DNA of 64,000 nucleotides from Congeria kusceri (Eukaryota; Mollusca; Bivalvia; Myida; Dreissenidae): assembly GCA_027627225.1 (NCBI GenBank), contig JAPFQT010000086.1:372001-436000 (forward strand). Direction: 5' to 3'. The position numbers and the translations under genes are program-made. Within the stretch, counting starts at the first letter, position 1. Each line of letters begins with the position of its first letter. Under the pieces are notes generated by a model. That model saw only the letters and a list, made by a program, of their open reading frames with translations. It was not told where the DNA came from and made no database searches. Shown here piece after piece: positions 32,916 to 44,512 of this stretch.

Positions 32916-35900
32916 ATTTACTGTCTGTAATTACAACACTAATGCATTTACATTGACATAAAATGTTGTCATAATAAACACTCATTAACAATAATCGTTT
33001 TCACTACAAGTTGTAAATGTGAGTTGATTAGTTTGAAAAGTTAACCAGTTAACCGTATGTTATGCTCTGTAAACAACCGTCATTTTTGTTTTGTCATGTT
33101 GCATTTCAACGTGTTAATCAGGATGCATCATGTCTTATATGGCATGTTTCTCGGTCCGTACACCGGAAGACATATACCACAAATTAAACGCGTGGCACAA
33201 AACGCTGTGGCCGCAATGATTCCTAGGCGTGGTGCAGGAACAGACAAGCGCCGTTTGTTTCACCGTCGTTTTCGATTTGCGTAAACAAGCATCAAAAACA
33301 GATACATCAAAACTGAATACAGTTTGGTGTAACCCATGGTAAAATATTGAAAGAAAATTGCAGTAAAAAGAACATGTTTTTTAACAACTGTGAACAACCT
33401 TAGGGACTGCCAGCTGGGAGGTATCTCCTCGGTGTTTTAGTAATATTAATAATAAGCGATATGTTCCGACAAGCATGATAAATAAAAATATCGTAAAAAA
33501 AACTTTCGTGGACAGAAATTTCATATTCAAAACATTTTCACTGGTAAACAATAAAAAGTCAAAGCGTATATCACATGCGTGCAAAATCTTCAATATTACG
33601 GTCATGAAACTGTTTTCATTTTATCAACGTGTTGGCTGTAAACTACCTGACGAAGACTACACATGTAGTTGTCATTTTTCGGCGTAGCTGTCTAAGATCA
33701 CTTTTGAATCAGATTTTCTTGCGATAATTGTGCAGCGGGAAAATTGAATGCCAATAGAATTGGGCAATTTTTCAAATTCTAGGGAATGCAAACTTCAAAC
33801 AATAGCTTAATGTAAACCAATAACTGTTGCATACTTTGGGGATTAAAAATTTCAAGCGGTTAAAATGAAGTTATAAACATATCTTCAACATATACTCTAG
33901 AACTGAGGCTAATTGTGAACGTATTTTCTCATAGTAGGCCAAAAACAGAATGCTATATTCATTCATTCGCGTAACGAAATAACTATTGTGTTTAGCCTAC
34001 ATTTATATAAGCGTTACGCTCTATAAATAGCAATTGTGCAATGTTCCCATTCATAAATCTCATTCACAGTGTTGCCGTTCCATGTAGCCCATTAATTCTA
34101 GCGAGTTCATCACATTCCAGAGTGTCATTCAAAAAATAGCGCGCGTAGCTAGCAACAGTTGTATAGCTGTGTTAATATACTCGTACATGCATCAATAATA
34201 GCGTTCAGAGAATCTTAAACCTAAAAATGTCAATAAATTGGGAATTTATATTTATAAACTTACTGTTAATTTGAATTAAAATTGTGGTGACGATTTATTA
34301 ACGATTATTTATAATTGCATCTTTCTATCAACTTCTCCAGTAGATGTTATTTAATCTATAAAAAGATGCTACATTTTCTATAGATACAATGTTATGAAAA
34401 AAGATTCGGAATACTTCGAATTGCTATTCGCGTAGCATGAATACACAATTTGCATTACTAATTATACACAGGAACCCCGATATATCATCTTTCTTCTGAT
34501 ATAATTTAAAATCGTCATAGGATTGTGGATTTGTGATAACCGATCATGTGTATTTCCCTGTGCCGTAATATTTTTTCTCAAACTGACTTCTCACTTTAAT
34601 GTACAGGGCTAATTGAATTCTAGATAACTTTCCCACATTAAACACTTCGCATTTCGTGACAAATGGACTCCACAATTGGATTAGTGGATTTATTTCTTAT
34701 TCAAACACTGTGAATATGTATTAATGATGAAAACACCAAAACGCTGCACAAAACGATCGTGTCGCGATAGAGTAAACGCTTTCTGCAAGAACAACATGTT
34801 CAAGCCGATATCACTAAAAAAGCTTTAAACACTATTTTTGTCTAAGTGCTATGCGATCATTACATAAACTCAGTCCACAAAAGTCACTCAAAATGTGTCA
34901 TGAGTAAACCGTTAAACACCTTTTCGTCTTGCGATTTTCACATTTCCTCTTGTATACTCGTAAAAACAAATGGACAAGCCATGAACTATTGTGAACGATA
35001 TACTTACTTTATGCCAAACCGTTTAATCGTATTCTTTGATATTTTATTTTAACAAAAAGTAAAATGCTTACTGGTCACTGTTACACACTTGGTCGGGAGG
35101 CATATCATGAGCGATGCTGCTGGTTATCTTGCAGAACCCCCCCCCCCCCCTCCAAACAAACATCATTATACCAGAGACGTGCTTATGTCTGGCTAACAGG
35201 CTTGTTACACAACAACAACAGCGAGAGTGGCAGCATGTGAGTAAATATCTACCATGTGGTGATAAACAAAAAATATCTTGCATTTTTAATAAAAGGTTCC
35301 GTAACGTTGGCAAGTGCTATTAGTAAGCCAGTAAATCAAAGCACTTGAATACTTAGCACCTAGTGTGAGGCTCATGCGGATTTAATACGTCATCGACCCA
35401 TTATCTTAGACAGGTACGTATAAGTAGTATTTCATAGAATGCAAAGTACTAGTCCGATTCAATACCAATCCTGTTTCAGTAGTAACAGCGCTGTAATGGA
35501 TATGGAGTCTAAACATGCGACCGGGATATCGTGCGTTCGACCATTGGACTAGGATCATTGCCATAAAATCAAGTCATAAGTCGTGCATTTGAAAACGTAT
35601 TCGCTAGCATTAAATATTTGATATTTTTATATAGTATTAATATTTTCGTTAATTTTGCTCTGTGTCAGTGTCAGCTAGCTGGTACAAATTCAAGGGATGC
35701 ATGATCTAGACTACACTAGTATAAGAACTTTATACATAGACACTCTCCGAATATACTTTCCCTGCCAAAAAATCGCACCTCAAAATAAACGAACATTAAT
35801 TCATTACCCTTTACCACAATACTGCAGTAATCCGTCAATACAGTCCGTAGAGAAACACTCGAGAGCAGTGCGTTAGGCATGTTAGAGCTGAAAACAGTCT

Positions 35901-36363
35901 ATGTGCATTACAAACCTGTACATTTGTCATAGAAGATTGTGTAATAGATCTCATTATATTATCAGCGCATTAAAATCAGATATTCAGGCGATGCTTGTAA
36001 GATACAGAAATGGTTAACGTCATATGCACTTTATAATTCACTTTAACTATTGCAAATCGAACAGAGCATCAAACACACTCCGGCTTTTGTCTACATTTAT
36101 CAGAAGAAAATGTTGCATAATGGTTGATACAAACATGTCCGATAAAAAAGCGTGATTGCATTTTTGCACATAGCCTTTTAATAATATAAAATAAACCTTG
36201 CTTTAACAAATGACGTCAGAAATTACACAAAACCTCTTAACCCGGCTTGTTTGCGTATTTTCTATAGGCAGCTGACGTCTCTATTGTCAGATTACGCATG
36301 TTTTGGTTTGGTCGTGTCATTCCTCTTTGAGTGAGTTGTACTGCTCGTAATGAACATTGCTCT
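32916..36363. other. Low-copy AT-rich sequence, no gene recognised
   Basis: I see no convincing gene. A short frame at 33,057-33,284 has no recognisable domain. At 35,478-35,560 a decayed tRNA-like stretch (GCTGTAATGGATATGGAGTC, then GACCGGGATATCGTGCGTTC) is probably a SINE relic. A C-rich homopolymer lies near 35,137. Confidence 0.4.
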
Positions 36364-36705
36364 TTAAAGGTGCAGTTTCTCAATTATAGGCTGTGAAAAT
36401 TAATTTTCTGAAACTGACTTTTCCTGTTCTATAATACATGTAATTGTTCCTATTTCAATGTTTTAACAGCATAGTTCTTGTGACAAATATCTGTTATTTT
36501 GGGGGAATTAATTGCTACCTGGTAGACATAACCAGGTAATTTATGATACAAAAGGCATAATCCAAATCAAAATAATTATGTTTTACAAATTACAACCGAA
36601 TAGCATAGCAGACCAAACAATTTCGATGGATTCTACAAATTCCTGTTCTAAAATTCCAGTTAAAAAAATGTTTTCCACGCCTAAACTGTGAAACTGTCCC
36701 TTTAA
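36364..36705. mobile_element. TTAA-flanked MITE, copy 2
   Basis: Left end TTAAAGGTGCAGTTTCTCA; right end AAACTGTGAAACTGTCCCTT with TAA. Same interior as 21,751-22,105 (ATTGCTACCTGGTAGACATA, AAAATAATTATGTTTTACAA, GAATAGCATAGCAGACC). The length is 342 bp against 355 bp for copy 1. Confidence 0.7.
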
Positions 36706-36981
36706 CGTATGACTTGTGGGTAGCCAGGGAAATGACTGGTTTGAAGTCAAATCCTCGGACTTCTCTCTATTTTGCAAATAATGGAGGTGAACGTTTATCC
36801 ATCATCTCAACAAAACAACTTTCCTTGATGTACGTAGAAACTTAAGCTTTGCAACGTGATGGTTCCGCCCGCGATTAAATCGTCGTTATCATTTAGTGTC
36901 CTCGTTAAACATGTCCTTTTGGAAAATATGGAAACAAACGCGAATAAACCATGTCAATAAATTTACATTTTTTCGGCGTAG

Positions 36982-37353
36982 CTATTTAACCCAACTTTTT
37001 ACCTTTCTCAACATCCAATCAAATGTTGTGAAACTTTCCCGCCCAGTAGCCCCGAAGGAATAAATCCTAACATTGCATCCGCTATTTGAAAAGAAATCCC
37101 AAACACGGCCTGTAAAAAATGGCTCCATTTCTTTATGGAGGTGAATGGAAAAATTAGCCAATGTGGGAAAATCCAGACAGATTTCTTTACTTTGTTTATA
37201 TTTTTGACTGATTTCCAGTTCTGAGCTCCACCTAGAAAGTTGCATTGGCTCAATTTTCATTTTCCAATTACACGCCGATGTGTACAGACCGTGTAATACA
37301 ATTATTACCTTGGGAAAATCCCCCGTTAACATCGCATATTCGATAGGCAACAT
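36982..37353 (-). CDS. Hypothetical reading frame, possible ankyrin-like start
   Basis: An open frame of 123 codons in low-copy sequence, the longest here that is not repeat-derived. The first residues, LPIEYAMLTGDFPKVIIVL, loosely follow an ankyrin-repeat helix pair (PLHYA...G....V..LL in the usual consensus). The remainder has no motif I recognise; it ends SWVK then a stop. Seven codons upstream of the ATG is an in-frame stop, next to CAG/TAG trinucleotides that could be splice acceptors, so it might be a terminal exon of a minus-strand gene. No polyadenylation signal or neighbouring exon was identified. It may equally be chance. Confidence 0.18.
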   Translation of the reverse strand: MLPIEYAMLTGDFPKVIIVLHGLYTSACNWKMKIEPMQLSRWSSELEISQKYKQSKEICLDFPTLANFSIHLHKEMEPFFTGRVWDFFSNSGCNVRIYSFGATGRESFTTFDWMLRKVKSWVK

Positions 37354-37359
37354 TCCATA

Positions 37360-39990
37360 GAATGCTGACTATCCTGCGCCTATTAATAGACTAGTATACG
37401 CGTCAACAACACTGAGTCGTTCTAACGAGCATCCAGATAATCATCGACGATAAGATTAATAAACAATGAAGAATTACTTATATTTATATACTTACCATGT
37501 ATGTTGATTTGAATAAAGGTTGGTAGATCTATTTATTAAGAATGATAAAGAATTGCAGTTTCTCTTACCCTTTTTTTTTTCTCAATAATAGTTGTACACA
37601 AAAACGCTCGAGACGTATTTTCCCAAAGGAATATAAATCTAAATCGCCACTATTTAAAATTGCGTTACGTTTTTGTTATCACACAATTAAGGCAAATCAT
37701 TATTTGTTATTGCGATGAATGTTCCCTGATGTATGTCATGGTTTGTTTGTATTTGGCACACATAGTATAAAAGCTTATTCTGTTGCAAATATTATAAAGG
37801 CTGATATTCATTCTCGTTATTATTTTCTTGGAAACAATCTAGCTTATAGTAAATTTTGATTTGCCTGATTTGACTGACAAATATTGTATAAATTGCTTAG
37901 ATTAAAAAAGATTCACGGATGAAAATGTAAGATCGGTTAATTGTACGGACATTTCATAATGAAGTTATGTTAATCATTTAGACTTTTCATAGTTTCACGG
38001 CGCCATTTGACGCTCTGCATCATTGTTTTTCTTGTAAAATACTGACACCAAATTCTCGTGTTGAGGCTATTCAATCCACAAATAGACATTGTTTTGATAT
38101 AGAGTGAATAAATGCATTGTTTACTAAAAGACTTTAATACTAACGCTTCATACATATATTTCTTTGTTTAATGTATTATCTCTATTGCTAACGTTACTTT
38201 GTAAAGATAAACATACTGACGTTGATGCGCAGATGAGTCTGACTTATTTGGGCTATTCAAGTAGCACTGATCTAAAACATGGGACAGTTCATCAGTTCAT
38301 TACTTTGACATGAAATAATGCTGTCATTTTAATTTATTTTAAATATCGAAACATTGCATTCTACTGTTTCAGGAGCTAGCCACATGTAAATATGAGTTCG
38401 CTATTTGATAATGAAAATTTATGTATCTTTATTTTATTTTCTAAAAATTATATTAAATGCGTGTAGATATTTTTTGTTTCTTATAATTCAATAGCAGACC
38501 ATACAGGATTTGTAGTTAGAGGTGGCGTAAATATTTCATAACCTTCCAATATATACATGTATAAACGATATATTTTGGAAATCAAGAACAAAATTAAATC
38601 GCGCGTTATTATTAATTAGACGAGATTCTACAAGCGTTCTAGGCTTCTGTGCAAATATATTACAGTAAGAAAGCGGATAAGCTGATAGACTCATTTGACA
38701 GACGTATGCCATTCTTCGATTCAGGAGAACGTGACAATGTCTAAGTAGTTGTAAGTTAATATTGTGCAATTAAAAAAAAAATCGATTTTTAAAATTAGAC
38801 AATTTTACGGGAAACGTACCGGGCCTTATCCCCGACCCTAACCCTCTAAATCTGTCGCTCGAGTTTTAACATGAATTTTCGACAAGCTATAGCCGTATGT
38901 AGACGACATACATATTATAATGTCATGAAAAACCACGATTACTTAAAATAATGGATGTTTCCAGTAGGTTACCTTCCTATCTTCCAATAATAAACATTCA
39001 TTTAAAGGGATCCTGACGGTAATCCGGATCACCACTAACTGCTAATCATGTGTTCATTGGGCAATTTCCAAACTTCCTAGAAAATGTTAAATGCGTACAA
39101 TTGCTAACAGACAGACGGCAAGTTGCTAACAAACAGACAAACAGATAAACAAATAAACCAAGGTTCAATTCATTTAAACATAAGTACCTTGGCGCGGTTA
39201 TTATTTCTTCGTTGGTGTCCGGTGGAGTTGTGATCGACTAACGGAGCGGTATAATCAAGGGTCGTCAGGTAATTGACCACTATAGATATCTGGATGACAG
39301 TGCTATGTCAATTATTATTCAATCGTATTTAGATGGTAAACAACACTGTACTTCAATAGTAATAACGAATCGTGGTATATCATTTCGAAAATTTTGCTTT
39401 CTTGATATAATATTACGGCTAGCGTCAAAACTGTTGCCTTGGAACTAAACATTAACGATAAATAACGAAATGGACGTAGACGGGAAACATTATGCGCTGT
39501 TTTTTTTTTCTTTCAACTGAATTTATTTAGTATATTACTATTAACTGAAAGAAGAAGTAAACATTTTAGAAGCGTTTAATAACTGACTGTAAGGTGAACT
39601 TTGTTAATAATAAATAACGAATTAATTATGCTGATAATGATAATGACGATGATAGTGATCCAGTTGGCGTGATGAGGTCTGAGTAAACCATATTGTATAA
39701 TTTAAATCAATGTTAATCTTAGCATGTTTGAAGGATTGCTTATTTCTGTACGGGAAATAATACCCCAAAGGCCTACTTAAATTACATTTTGAAACATTTC
39801 CAATTTCCTTCATGCGTCTGGATACGAATGTTTCATGATGCGGGATATTTTATTGCATTGTTTTTTTTTAAGCAATACTGACAAATATCTGGCTGGTCTG
39901 GCTAATTAAGATTGTCAACATGGAACCAATGCATAAAATCACGGAACCGGAAGGATTGATGTTCACATATATATTTAAAGTCATTATAAA
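37360..39990. other. Low-copy AT-rich sequence, no gene recognised
   Basis: Nothing supportable beyond simple runs. The stretch 39,100-39,160 has short ACAGACAG-type direct repeats. There is no TE signature with defined ends. Confidence 0.4.
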
Positions 39991-39994
39991 GGCT

Positions 39995-40175
39995 TGGGAT
40001 TTATGATTTTCGATTTATCGGCCAATAAACAATAAACAACAATTTGGAGATCTGGTGCGCAGGAATTAAACGAGTTGTTTAATAGCCACGCATCAAAACG
40101 ACATAGAGTTATTTTTGGGCTGATAGACAACGGTAATGCAAAACGTATTTCGATTCTAACATGATTTGACATATA
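39995..40175 (+). mobile_element. Foldback repeat, partial
   Basis: TTTTCGATTTATCGGCCAAT and AAACAACAATTTGGAGATC, with inner arms CTGGTGCGCAGG and CACGCATCAAAACGACA, then a damaged second palindrome (TTATTTTTGGGCTGATAGAC). The tail is cut after ACATGATTTGACATATATTT. Confidence 0.5.
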
Positions 40176-40340
40176 TTTCTAAAGTAAGGGGAACCAATCC
40201 ATATGTAATTCTGCCCACTTCATTATTCTTGTTATCTCCCGTGGTGAAAAGAAATATTACGTTTTCATCCGTTAATAGTTTTTGCCTTCAAAATTTACTT
40301 CATAAGAAATAAGTTTAAAGTCATGGCATAAAATAGTACA

Positions 40341-40732
40341 GGTTCACAAGCGGACACGCACACGTTTACACGCCAACACGCACATGTTCATAGGCGAACA
40401 CGAACAAATTCATACACACACACACCGTCATATGCGAACACGCGCACGTTTACAAACGAACATGCACAGGTTTATAGGCGAACAAGCACACGTTCACAAT
40501 CGAACATGAACACATGCTCATAGACGAACACGCATATGTCCACAGGGGAACACGCACATGTCCATAAGCGAACACGCACACGCAAACACACACACGTTCA
40601 CACGAGCATGTTCATAGGCGAACACGCCTACGTTCATAGGCGAACACGCATACGTTTATATGCGAACAAGCACACGTTCACACGCGAACACGCGAACATG
40701 CACACGTTCTTAGGCAAACACGCACACGTTCA
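40341..40732 (+). repeat. 22-bp minisatellite
   Basis: About seventeen copies; the first 20 bases of the unit are GTTCATAGGCGAACACGCAC, then AC. Some units gain or lose 4-8 bp of ACACGC. The frames across it (histidine, threonine and arginine rich) are by-products of the repeat. Confidence 0.85.
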
Positions 40733-40866
40733 CACAAAATCAGGAGGGAGGGCGGACTTTAATTATATTGAAGTATTTTTTGTACATTTTTTCCCTACTA
40801 TTTTCTGTTGGCACTATGTAATGACAGATTAAAACGGGTAAATAAGTACAGATTAAAGACAGATTT

Positions 40867-41107
40867 GAGGCTCGTCGTGGGAAAACCGGTGTAAATGCTT
40901 GTGCGTAAAGTGTCGTCCCGGATCAGCCTGTGCAGTCCGCACAGGCTAATCCGGGACGACACTTTCCGCCCACAGTGGATTTTTGTTTAGAGGAGATTTC
41001 CTTGAAACAGAAAATACAATAAAAGCGGAAAGTGCGGTCTGCACAGGCTAATCCGGGACGACACTTTACGCACATGCATTAAGTCCGGTTTTCTAACGAC
41101 GCGCTTC
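40867..41107. mobile_element. Foldback MITE with about 50-bp TIRs
   Basis: The ends CGTCGTGGGAAAACCGG and CCGGTTTTCTAACGACG are inverted, and the similarity continues inward through TGCGTAAAGTGTCGTCCCGG. Inside are two further inverted pairs (TAGCCTGTGC/GCACAGGCTA style words), so the single strand can fold into several stacked hairpins. I recall this family as very common in Dreissena genomes (memory, not searched). Confidence 0.8.
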
Positions 41108-41789
41108 TTTTATAGTTATAACATCAACAAAAGTAGCCTTTTTGAAATATTCTAAATATAGATTTATGAATTACTCATATTACAAATGGTCATTAGAGTA
41201 CGCAGACATATAAAGGCAATCAATTTGAATGTTCATATTTAACGTAAGTGCCTTTAAATTGATACACCATCAGTATTAAAGTACTTCTATTTATAGAATT
41301 AAACTTCGTAATTTATATTTTAATAACTGTCAAAACTATGAATTATTTTTGCAAGAAATCACCAACAATTCTTGGAAAGGAAAACCCGAGTATACTGCAA
41401 CACTTGTCAGTGCGGCTGAAATTTTTGTTTGTTACCATAGACTTATTGGCACAGGTTTTCTTTAAAAAATATGGAATGTTATTAAACAAGCAAGAGCATC
41501 TACGAACAAAAAAGTTTAAATCAACAAATAGACCATATTTACAAAAGTTCCGAATCGGACATGACATGTTTCAAAGTTGAGATTTACAGATTATTTCACA
41601 GTGTGTGTATATCCGATAATATTACATCAGACTGGAAGAAAGTGACTTGAAATACCGAAATCTACCTATACATGTCAGGCTTCTTCCTCCATGTTACAAT
41701 GCGGATTTGTGTCACGCAGCTGTCAATGAAATCTCATTCAAAACATCGTATCGTAGAAATAGTTCTTGGGAACGTTTATATGGTGTTTA

Positions 41790-42135
41790 TCAGTCCCACC
41801 CCATATGCAATCCTAAGCGAGGTCTCGATGTAAGGTATCTATGTATAAAGTTTCATAAAAATATCTCAATGCGTTCTCAAGTTATTGAGGGGAAATAGTT
41901 TTTCTATTTTTAGCAACAGGGACCTTGACCGTTGACCTCTTGACCTCAAAATATATAGGTTCTTCCTTTCCTCCCAAGTAACCAGCGTACAAACTTTCAT
42001 GATCATAGTACAAAGCGTTTTCAAGATATCGTGCGGAAACGAAATGGTCTACGGACAGACCTACCGACCGACCTAAAGACCGACCGACAGGCGCAAAGCA
42101 AGATACCCACACTTCTTCGAAGGGGGGCATAATAA
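41790..42135 (+). mobile_element. Pearl-like family-4 unit with 3' end
   Basis: One core unit (CACCCCATATGCAATCCTAA, GAGGTCTCGATGTAAGGTAT, CAACAGGGACCTTGACC) followed by a 3' region with GACCGACCGACAGG and the end CTTCTTCGAAGGGGGGCATA. Tandem units of this family form the foreign block at 11,164-11,540. Confidence 0.5.
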
Positions 42136-42864
42136 GAGAAGCTGGGGCGGAATTCATAAATCTCCTGAGAAAGATAATAATTTAGAATACAAAAAGTAAA
42201 AATTAAGATAAAGTTTTATGTGAAACGAAAATAAAAAAGTAGCATTTGTCACAGTTTTACTAGAATAAACAATTCAAACTCGAGCTATAATTGAAACCCA
42301 TACTTTACGGTTAACGGGTTGATCTTACGATTTTAAGACATTGACTAACGTGTTCACTAAACAGCTGTATGAGTACATGCCCAGACACATAAGGCCAAAC
42401 AAACAAACGCTTGGTTTCCGCTGATATCTCATACAAAATCTAGGAGCGGAGGTAAAATATGACTATTTTTGTTTTTAACTTTTTTTTTCTTCGCCGCATA
42501 TTCACCGCGCAATTAAAGTATATCGGAATGCATGTAAAATGTTTAAATGCCTTCCAACAAAGAAACTGTACCTTAACTACAAAGGAGATTTCTATCAAGA
42601 AACGTATAATATAAGCGAAAACTGCCGAAAATCAGAAAAACTTAATGATTGATAGGAAAAAAAATGGTTAGGGTCGGCGGAAAAAATAGGCTGGGGGAGG
42701 GGGGGGGGGGGCGGGCAAGCGGAAATTAACAACTTTTTTACGCTTATTACTTGCTCAGATATCGCTGTGACCTGTGTTATTCTTGTTATTGTTTCACGTC
42801 GATTCATGTTAACGCCTATGCTACAATTACTCGTTCAACTTGAAAGCTATTAAAATTAAGAAAT
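42136..42864. other. No gene seen; G-rich tract
   Basis: AT-rich sequence. A GGGTCGGCGG word and a G run lie at 42,668-42,712, faintly like the ends of the 53,493 MITE. There is nothing coding. Confidence 0.35.
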
Positions 42865-43235
42865 ATTTAAGGATTTATCGTTCCTTAGCGGCCAATAAAC
42901 AACGATTTGGAGTTCTGATGCGCAGGAATTTAACCACGAGGCCGTTAGCCCGATTGTTTTAATAGCCACGCATCGGAACAACAAAGAGTTGTTTATTGGC
43001 CAATAAACAACGATACTGCAAAAATTATTTCGATTCTCACATGATATCATTACCATTGCAAAATTATTTGTCGTATCATGATATGACAAAAAAAATACAA
43101 TTGTAATCATAACTACATTTTAATATGCTCCGCTCACTATCGGGACTACTTTTTACTTCGTTTATTGCGGGGTAGTTTAACAACGATAATTTTGTTCCTT
43201 GACTATAGAACAAAATCAGCAAGTATCATGTGAGA
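42865..43235 (+). mobile_element. Foldback repeat, full unit
   Basis: A complete unit: palindromes GCGGCCAATAAACAACGATT and GTTGTTTATTGGCCAATAAA; inner arms GTTCTGATGCGCAGG and CACGCATCGGAACAAC. The tail has ATGCTCCGCTCACTATCGGG and GTTTAACAACGATAATTTTG. A small extra palindrome ATCATGATATGAC lies in the tail. Confidence 0.6.
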
Positions 43236-43570
43236 ATTCAAATTGATGATAGGACAGAAGTCAGTGAATGACATGCTTTGTAAAATCGCGCCTGTTTTAC
43301 ATGGTTCTGTTAAATAATACATGATAAATACAACTTTAATTATTCATGTAAGAATAACGCAGCCAGTTGGATTTTTTCTTTATATTAATAAGCAATATAA
43401 CATTAAATTGCTACTACTGATCGATAAAAAAAAAAGTAAATATATGTTAACGTGTGCCAGATTTTCGACATTTTCAAGTGGAATGAAATATATTAAACAC
43501 CCGTCCCACTTTGAAAAACGTTACACGAAACAACAATTTTTCAAAGTTAAAACTGACCTAAACATGACTG

Positions 43571-43827
43571 GGAATACCAACCCGTTCTTAGACTTAAAAA
43601 TAAAGAGCAGACTTAGACTCAAGAAAATATACTTCTGCGTTTGCAAATATTCTGGGTCCCAATGTCGCTTATGTCCTAACAAATCGTTCTAACTAAAGAA
43701 AGCTGTAATTAGAGTCGATGGATACCGAGCAAGATTTAAATTTACAGCGTTCTTAGAACATAAACGTTTCAAGAATATTCTTTATTGTAAGTCTTAAGTC
43801 TAAGAATAGGTTGGTGAATACGGGCCC
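43571..43827. mobile_element. TIR element (TTCACCAACCTGTTCTTAGAC family), short copy
   Basis: Left end GGAATACCAACCCGTTCTTA with GACTT; right end AGTCTAAGAATAGGTTGGTG with AATACGGGCCC. It is half the length of the copy at 12,282-12,799 but shares its internal word around CCCAATGTCGCTTATG. Confidence 0.6.
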
Positions 43828-44140
43828 AAATCAGATGTCAATGTTACAGCATTTGCACTTTGTTGCGTTTCAATTCAGCAAAGTATGGATCAAATTCGAC
43901 ACGTGTTCCATATATCTTGCAAAAATAGTCCTAGTATATTATTGTTGTGATAAAATAGTATACATTTATATTAAAGCAACTGATGTATGCCTCTGCAAAT
44001 TTAGATCGCCAACGTTTAATTCACATAGAGAAGCAGTTAGTATTTTAAATGTTCTGAAGAAATAAACGAAATACTATGGTGTGTCAAAAATTAACTTTAA
44101 TTTAAACTTTAATTGCTTATTAAATTTTTTTGTTTTATAG

Positions 44141-44512
44141 TTGTTCATTTATAGAAAACTTTCACAGAAATCTTCTATGAATATGACCAGCCTTTCAATG
44201 CTGCTATTTACAATGACCGTCATGATTTCAACGCACATTATTGCCGTATTCGACGAGCACGCGTATTGCCCTAATTTGAGGGAACACGTTTCTGCGCCCA
44301 TCGACGAACGCACTGTTGCCGCTTTATTAACACCATTTGGTTGCGCTCATCGGCGGACACACGTACCCTTCAATCGGCCGACACACGGCTGCTTTTATCG
44401 GCAGGCAAAATGTTGCGCTCATCGGCGGGCACACGGTTGTCTTCATCGGCGGACACAGGGTTGTCTTTATCGGCCGACACACGATTGCCTCCATCGGCGG
44501 ACACGCGGGTAG
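44141..44512 (+). CDS. Low-confidence frame: signal-peptide-like start joined to repeats
   Basis: A 123-codon frame. From the second methionine cluster (44,176) it reads MTSLSMLLFTMTVMISTHI then IAVF, a hydrophobic stretch that looks like a secretion signal. It is followed by FDEHAYCPNLREHV and then the translated 24-bp minisatellite (eight residues per unit, HRRTHGCL-type). It is stopped by a TAG inside a unit at 44,510. Since the 24-bp period is in phase with codons, repeats stay open in several frames and coding cannot be inferred from openness. It would be a short secreted histidine/arginine/cysteine-rich repeat protein if real. I consider chance more likely. Confidence 0.15.
   Translation: MFIYRKLSQKSSMNMTSLSMLLFTMTVMISTHIIAVFDEHAYCPNLREHVSAPIDERTVAALLTPFGCAHRRTHVPFNRPTHGCFYRQAKCCAHRRAHGCLHRRTQGCLYRPTHDCLHRRTRG

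Noticed and set aside
33057..33284. 75-codon frame with a basic C-terminal end (RRLFHRRFRFA)
   Set aside because: No domain, no neighbouring exon, and length is within what chance allows.
36970..37000. Shared word TTTTTCGGCGTAGCT at 36,970 and 33,677 as a common 3' UTR or TE end
   Set aside because: Only about 15 bases with no similarity beyond; may be coincidence.
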